From Clitopilus passeckerianus (lineage: Eukaryota; Basidiomycota; Agaricomycetes; Agaricales; Entolomataceae): DNA of 64,000 nt. Numbering within the stretch: the first letter of the stretch is position 1; the number at the start of each line of letters is the position of its first letter. The DNA is taken from positions 558,001-622,000 of the forward strand of contig CALYLX010000008.1 of assembly GCA_944990035.1 (NCBI GenBank), written 5' to 3'. This document shows, piece after piece, positions 58,604-64,000 of this stretch. Under the pieces are notes generated by a model, which saw only the letters and a program-made list of their open reading frames with translations, had not been told where the DNA came from and ran no database searches. The position numbers and the translations under genes are program-made.

Positions 58604-60877
58604 TTATGAGAGAATTTGAGAAACGCCATATTGCTTCTGGAGCTCGGCCAGTGACTTGGCCGGGATCTGGACAGACTCGTATTGAAGGCGGCGGTCGGCG
58701 ATGATGTCGTCAGAGATCTATGGAGGTGACGATCAGTTACAGCAGACAACAGTGGATGTTTGGAATACGTACCTTTTCAGCCATAGCGTACACAGTTGCG
58801 ACAGTATGAGTGGCAATGTTGATGGGCATCGAGCCGGCATCTACGACACGGACGTTCTTGGTTCCGTAGAGTTGCATTTTGTGGTTGACAACGCCACCAA
58901 GCTCGCGAGAAGCCATGGAGGTGGTGCCGACGGGGTGCCAGACGGAGATGGTCCATTCCCTGCAGAAGTCATCCCATTGTTGGAGGGTCTTGTAGTCTGC
59001 GGGAGGCTGATTGGGACGCTCGACGTAGTTCTTGGTGGGCTCGGTCTCCATCATGATTGAGCGCATGAAGCGGGTCCATTGTGCACCAACCTTCCAGTCG
59101 AAGCTGAATTGGTTGTACTTGGGGTCAACAAGCGGGTGGGCGAAGGGCTCGGTGGTGTTGATATGGACGTTACCAGCAGAATAGGGTCGGAGGACGAAGG
59201 TGACAATGTTGACGTAGCTGCGACCAGGGAGGGGTGGGTAGTTGCTGGAAGCGATGCCTCCCTTGGGGACAACGGAGAATTCAACCTGAGTGGTCTTGCC
59301 GTCTGCGAGATGGCGACGGTTGATGGCAAGGTGCTTTTTGCGGATGGGGGAGAGGTCGGCCTCAGCGAGTTCACGGTCAAGTTCCTCAAGGAGGTCCGTG
59401 ACATTGAATGCTTCAGGGAAGGTCTGGAGAGGGAAGAAACTGAGGGTGGCCGGGCTAGCGTTGTAGACACCAGTACCGTTCTTCTTGTACTCTTCCCATG
59501 CCTGTTGATCACGTTCTGGGCTGTTGCGGTAGATATCTGGGAGAGGTATTAGTTAATGAATTATGACAAATGCAGAGCATCGCTCACCCCAAGTCTCGTA
59601 TGGTGCATCTTCCTTCAACAAGAAGTCCGTGTTGAATTCCAGATGATCTTGCAAGTTCTCGCCGACTTCAGGAAGGTCCAGAACGACAGGAATATCGAGA
59701 CTCTTGAGGAGCGTGGTATTTCCAACACCGGAAAGTTCAAGGAGCTGGGGACTCTTGAGAGAACCAGCCGAGAGGATGACTTCCCGCGTAGCGTTGGCGA
59801 CAAAGAGGCCGTCGGTACCAGGCTGACCATATTGAACGCCAGTGGCAACCAGGGTGTTGTTAACAAGTTTGCCATTTGGGTTGACAGTGTTTTCGTCCCA
59901 CATAATCTTGGTGGCCTCAGCGTGGATGAGGACCAGAAGATTCTGGCGTTCCAGGATGGGCTGGAGGTATCCGGTTGTCGAGTAGCTACGAGTGTTGGTT
60001 TCCGGGTCGACACTGCGAGCGGTGAGAGTCAATCCAGTGGCGTTACCGCCCTCGGGATCGGCGTTCACGTAGGCACCTCTATTAACGAATGCTTGGTGGA
60101 TGTCGAAGACGTATTGAGTGGTGGCAGTGTTATTGCCGTTGAATCCGACCTTGATTGGTCCACCAACAGCACCGTCGCGTGCGTTAGCGAGACCAGGCTG
60201 TTGGGTGTTGTTGGGAAGCCAGCCAATAGGTCCGGGTGTGACATCATCGAGCTTGGTGAAGTAAGGCTGCAGGTTTTCCCAGTCCCAGCCTGGGTTACCA
60301 AGCTCTTTCCATGCGTCGTATTCATCCTTGGAACCACGAGCATAGTTATGGTATGTCAAGCCGGAGCTTCCCCCAAGGAATTTGCCACTACAAGATAGGT
60401 GAGCACCAGTGACTACTGACTTTCCGTATTGCTTACCGAGGCTGCTCAATTCGTCGGTTGTGGACACCAGGTTGAGGAACAGTTTGGATGAGCCAGTCAA
60501 AGGTGGCATTATTACGCGCCCGCCCAAAGAGCCCAGGGACATTGATAAGGTCTTCGTCTGGGTAGTAACCTCCAGCCTAGCAGATTGAGATCAGCCGGGG
60601 ATGAACATGGTATTGCTATTAGCAAAAGACTTACTTCTAGAACGCCAACAGTATAATGTGGGTTCGCAGAAAGTCGGTTTGCGAGAACAAGTCCTGCTGA
60701 ACCTCCTCCAACAATCAGGTAGTCAAAATCCTGTTCTGAGAACAGCTGCTTGTCCTCGATGATGCCTTCAATGATTTTCAGTGACTGTGAGAAAAAGTAC
60801 AAAGAAAATCAGCTACCGAATGGCCTTGACGCCGCCAACACAGAGTGAACGAAAGCTAAGAGTGCTACAGTGCGCAT
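58604..60877 (-). CDS. Secreted GMC oxidoreductase, aryl-alcohol-oxidase-like (GMC-2)
   Basis: This close paralogue of GMC-1 lies in the opposite orientation, about 665 residues. The signal peptide MRTVALLAFVHSVLAA precedes SRPFG, which splices to IIEDKQLFSEQDFDYLIVGG and the FAD motif GGGSAGLVLANRL. Further blocks are GKFLGGSSGLTYHNYARGS, LSAGSLKSPQLLELSGVGN, VGENLQDHLEF, SVWHPVGTTSMASRELGG (catalytic His) and NIATHTVATVYAMAEK. It ends SVQIPAKSLAELQKQYGVS at 58604-58606. Introns sit at the same places as in GMC-1, including the one just after the arginine of EQPR, confirming recent common origin. Predicted H2O2-forming oxidation of aromatic or aliphatic polyunsaturated alcohols; the exact substrate is unknown. 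Confidence 0.93.
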
Positions 60878-62102
60878 CTCGAGAAGCTTAGAAGGAGAAG
60901 ACTGAGAAGAGAAGCTTGAGAGAAGCTGATGAGGTTCTCGGACCGAGATCTATGGCTTAAATACAGCTTTCCATGTAGCCTAAATCCCCACATTTTAGAC
61001 GTGAAACCATAGAGACCCTCAGGCATATCCGCTGAATTACGAGCAGCCTTGGAAAGGACTTGGCAGAGCTTTGCAGGGGCGCATTCGCCATGGGATGGGT
61101 GGGTTCAGTGGTAACCGATGCTACAGCAGGGTGGTTAGCGGCAAGGAGAAGTAGATAGCAGGCTGAGATTGGCGAATTGCTCTCTGTGCTTGATGATGGA
61201 TTGTCACGACAGTGCATCCGGCCTCGACGATAGGCGCAAGTCCGACAGCAGAATGTCAACATCAAAGCCACGAGATACTGTTTACAGTTGATTACCAAAA
61301 CCGTTGATCGCTCACGGAAGTTGCCGCAGGCTACAATGTTGACTCCGTGACATTACGTCCATGTCAATGTCCTCCAAATTGACGTTAAACGTTAAGGGGC
61401 CACTAAATGTTTCATAGACATCCTTCGCAGGCAATTTATCCCGAGCCCTTCGTCTTTTCAGAGTCTGGCAGGAAACAAATACGATCAGAGAGGGACATTA
61501 ACAATAACAGTCGGTCGAAACCTTTGCAGGTCCAGCTGAACTTGAAATCCCAAGACATAGGGCAATCCAGTTGTCTCTATGGATTTTGGCGCCCTCTTCT
61601 CTCTCCGGGCTGGGCCTGGTCCGACTCATAACTGCACTCGGAAGTGGATCGATCATGGTCCAGTCTGATCCGTCGGTGGTAACCTTGCAGCTCAGGCCGA
61701 GATTCTGACTGTTTACTATGAAGCGGTCAGCCCACAGAGTTCTGCCTCCATATCTCTGTGTTCTGCGTTTCAGTGACAACGCTTCTATTCAGTCCCATAG
61801 TGGGACCCATGCATTGATAGGCCTTCATGTTCTCTCTTGACTCTTTCACCTGCCTTTCTCCGATCAATTTGAAGGCACCGCTCCCCATTGGACTGCCGGG
61901 ATAACGGCCCGAAATTGAACCTTAACCGTCCATCGCCCATTGGTTGTTTTCGGAGGTACACTCGGGAACCTGACTCTACTTATAGAGTCACCTTCTGGTC
62001 TTGGGGGCGTTGTCTTCTCATATAATAGACAAGTTTCAGAGGAAGATCGTGCAGACAAACCCTTTCAAAGTGCGCTTTCAATACCACCTGAGTCAAGTCA
62101 CC
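60878..62102. other. 1.2 kb divergent intergenic between GMC-2 and F-box gene 3
   Basis: The minus-strand TATTTAAGCC element (about 60956-60965) suits GMC-2. A 113-codon minus frame (60957-61298) with a Cys-rich start is not supported further. No gene is called. Confidence 0.45.
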
Positions 62103-63787
62103 ATGTCTGGTCAGTAGTGCTTCCCAGTCGTTCCCAGTACCTAATTCATCGAAATTCATGGATGTTTGCTTGATCTGCAGGTCTCAACCAAGACTTTGTA
62201 TTTGGAGATGTACAATACTGGTGGGACCCAGCGCAGACGGTTTCTCAGAGTCAGGGCTCTGATTCAGAAGCCATCGAATACTACGAGGAAGAGGGCTCTG
62301 ACTTCGATGACGACAGTGACAACCTCCGAACTCTAAAACCGATTCAACCAGAACTTGTGAAGAAAAGAATTTTGAAGATTGACGCCGAAATTGAACGCAT
62401 CAGATCCCTTCTCTCAGTAGTAATCCACCCCACTGGCCTTATGAGATCGCTCGACCACCACGCCATACCACCGCCCCCGATACACAGTTTGCCGGAGGAA
62501 GTGCTCTCGGAGATATTCCTGACTTGCGTCTCCAATTGGAACGTTCAATCGTATTATAGTTCTCCCTCCTCAACTACTCTCGACCCACCTTGGATCTTCC
62601 TTGCAATTTGTAAAGCATGGAGGAATCTCGCTTTAACGTTCCCGAAACTGTGGTCTTACATTGTTATCCACACGAATAGCGCACGTACAGAGTTGGCAGT
62701 CAAGATCTTGCATCTCTCGACAGAGGTTATGCTCCACCGTTCTTACGGTTGCCCTTCCCTGTACATCAACGTACACGGCTGGGGAAATGGATACCGTTCG
62801 ATGGACTACGCCTTTTACAAGAAGGGATGGTCCCAAATTATCGGCGCGCTCATTGAGCATTCATACCGATGGAAAGGAGTCAGATTCGAGTTGGCGGCAT
62901 GCTTCTTCGAACAACTCTCGATTCTCAAGGGTGACGACCTTCCTCTAACCTCATGCTATGCTCGATTGATGGATGACGACGAGGGCAAGCCAGAACACTC
63001 ACAGGTGTTCGACGCCTTGAAGGGCTGCACTTCCCTCCGTCAAGTGAGATTCGAAGGCTTCGGGAGTATGCCCATCTTGCAATGGTCCCGACTCACTCAT
63101 TACGAGTCAAGCAGAGAACCGCTCGCGCAACTTGAGGTGATCAAGAACATGCCTCTGCTCACCTTTCTCAAACTGGCCATTGGCCGCGGCTTGACAGCAC
63201 CCGTTGGCGCCGAAACAATTACCTGCCCAAAGCTCAAATGTTTCAATTTCAACGGCCATTTGGATTACCTCAATAATTTCGAACTTCCGGTGCTCGAAGA
63301 ACTTCGTATCGATTGGATCAAGACCGTCGACGGACTACTGTCGTTGATCAACCGCTCAGGATGTTCTCTGAAGAGATTGGCGGTTGTAGGATGGAGCGGT
63401 ATGACCGAGGAAGCATTGAGATCCATATTCAACCTAACACCAGAGCTCGCTTCCTGGACGTATGACCGCTTGTCGAACACCGGGTTGACCTGTGATCTCC
63501 TTGCTAAGCTCACACCGGCGAGCTCAGCAATGCCACTACTTCCAAAGTTAGAGGACCTCAAGGTCGGCTTTAATGCCCAGACCGAACAAGCCGTAGCGGA
63601 TGCCCTCCTGACACTCATTGGATCTCGGCGGGGACGTCGCACGGGAATACCCGATGTAGGAAATGGTGTGGCTCGGCTGAGGAGTGTCTCGGTTTCTCTC
63701 CATGAACGGAACCCACTCAGCATTCCTGATCGTCTGGAGCCATTTTTTGCGGAGGGGTTAGATGTATCGGTTGAACTTAGTAGATAG
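62103..63787 (+). CDS. F-box/leucine-rich-repeat protein 3
   Basis: This protein of about 537 residues carries a canonical F-box. The start MSG (ATG 62103) is spliced through an intron of about 71 bases (donor GTCAGT, acceptor CTGCAG at 62180) to LNQDFVFGDVQYWWDPAQ. An acidic low-complexity stretch (EEEGSDFDDDSDN) leads to a helix KKRILKIDAEIERIRSLLS. The F-box itself reads IHSLPEEVLSEIFLTCVS ... WIFLAICKAWRNLALTFPKL. LRR-like repeats follow (LTFLKLAIGRGL, CFNFNGHLDYLNNFELPVLE, CSLKRLAVVGWSGM). The stop is at 63785-63787. It belongs to the classic basidiomycete F-box expansion and differs from the two F-box-like genes at 51-55 kb. Substrate unknown. Confidence 0.88.
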
Positions 63788-63841
63788 ATTTTGTGGACAT
63801 TCAAGGGGAGGACATCCTTGACTTGATATATAGATCATGTA

Positions 63842-64000
63842 TCAATCTTTTGCAACTTTAATAACGACTTTGCCAACGTGAGCTTGAGATTGAAGATACT
63901 CGTAGGCCGCAATTGCGTCTTCGAAAGCAAAAACTTTGGAGATGACAGGTCTCGTTGTTTCGGGGTTTGCTGACAGTAGGCGATTCATCTCTCGGAATCT
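63842..64000 (-). CDS. C-terminus of an MDR-family (quinone oxidoreductase-like) dehydrogenase, cut by the window edge
   Basis: The last ~52 residues read FREMNRLLSANPETTRPVIS, VFAFEDAIAAYEYLQSQ and HVGKVVIKVAKD, ending at 63842-63844. The block F-x-F-E-D-A-x-x-A-Y-x-Y-L followed by G-K-V-V-I is the typical C-terminus of zinc-type or quinone reductases of the MDR superfamily. The rest lies beyond base 64000. It is convergent with F-box gene 3, 54 bases away. Confidence 0.85.
   Translation of the reverse strand, partial: RFREMNRLLSANPETTRPVISKVFAFEDAIAAYEYLQSQAHVGKVVIKVAKD

Noticed and set aside
60957..61298. Minus-strand frame of 113 codons with Cys near a hydrophobic start, possibly a small secreted protein
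   Set aside because: It starts just upstream of the GMC-2 promoter, the cysteines do not form a regular pattern, and no splice or homology support is visible.

Overview
The window looks like nuclear DNA of a filamentous basidiomycete, probably an Agaricomycete. Genes are split by many short introns of about 50-60 nt with GT(A/R)xGT donors. The gene families are also typical of mushrooms: DUF6534-type and other 7TM proteins, an HNH protein carrying a PNTYKLC-type motif, WSC-domain secreted proteins, aryl-alcohol-oxidase-like GMC enzymes, F-box arrays and microsomal P450s. I rebuilt splicing by eye from splice signals, reading frame and family motifs, so outer gene limits are firmer than each internal exon border.

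Layout. 1-12.6 kb is an oxidoreductase-rich stretch: two tandem P450s, a short-chain dehydrogenase, a PUA/EVE-like protein, an MDR-type double-bond reductase and an FMO with an NTF2-like N-terminal domain. This could be the tailoring part of a specialised-metabolite locus, but no core enzyme is inside the window. 13.2-21.1 kb holds a DUF6534 membrane protein, an HNH protein with a likely frameshift, a class-V aminotransferase-fold PLP enzyme and the essential RNA polymerase II subunit RPB7. 21.6-26.8 kb is a duplicated block in which a 7TM gene is followed by tRNA-Ile(AAT). It occurs twice around a DJ-1/PfpI gene and a decayed tRNA; the first 7TM copy has an early stop. 27.1-28.8 kb is mannose-6-phosphate isomerase.

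29.9-34.5 kb contains two tandem paralogues joining a coiled coil, a DUF7923-type domain that reads like a NYN/PIN nuclease fold, and a C-terminal row of CCCH zinc fingers. That architecture resembles Regnase-type RNA decay enzymes and is the most intriguing system here. 36.0-39.1 kb has a secreted two-WSC protein and a third P450. 39.7-47.2 kb has a chromatin reader of the Nto1/BRPF type (PZP, bromodomain, PWWP) and a calpain with an intact catalytic triad and a very long Lys/Glu-rich segment. 48.6-60.9 kb has two closely related GMC oxidoreductases pointing at each other, enclosing two F-box paralogues (one cut by an in-frame TAA), a hemerythrin-like protein and an ER thioredoxin-fold protein ending in QDEL. 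The right end has a third F-box gene and the C-terminus of a quinone-oxidoreductase-like MDR enzyme.

Several duplicated genes keep one clean and one damaged copy (7TM, F-box, probably CCCH). I see no transposon with recognisable coding sequence and no CRISPR array.
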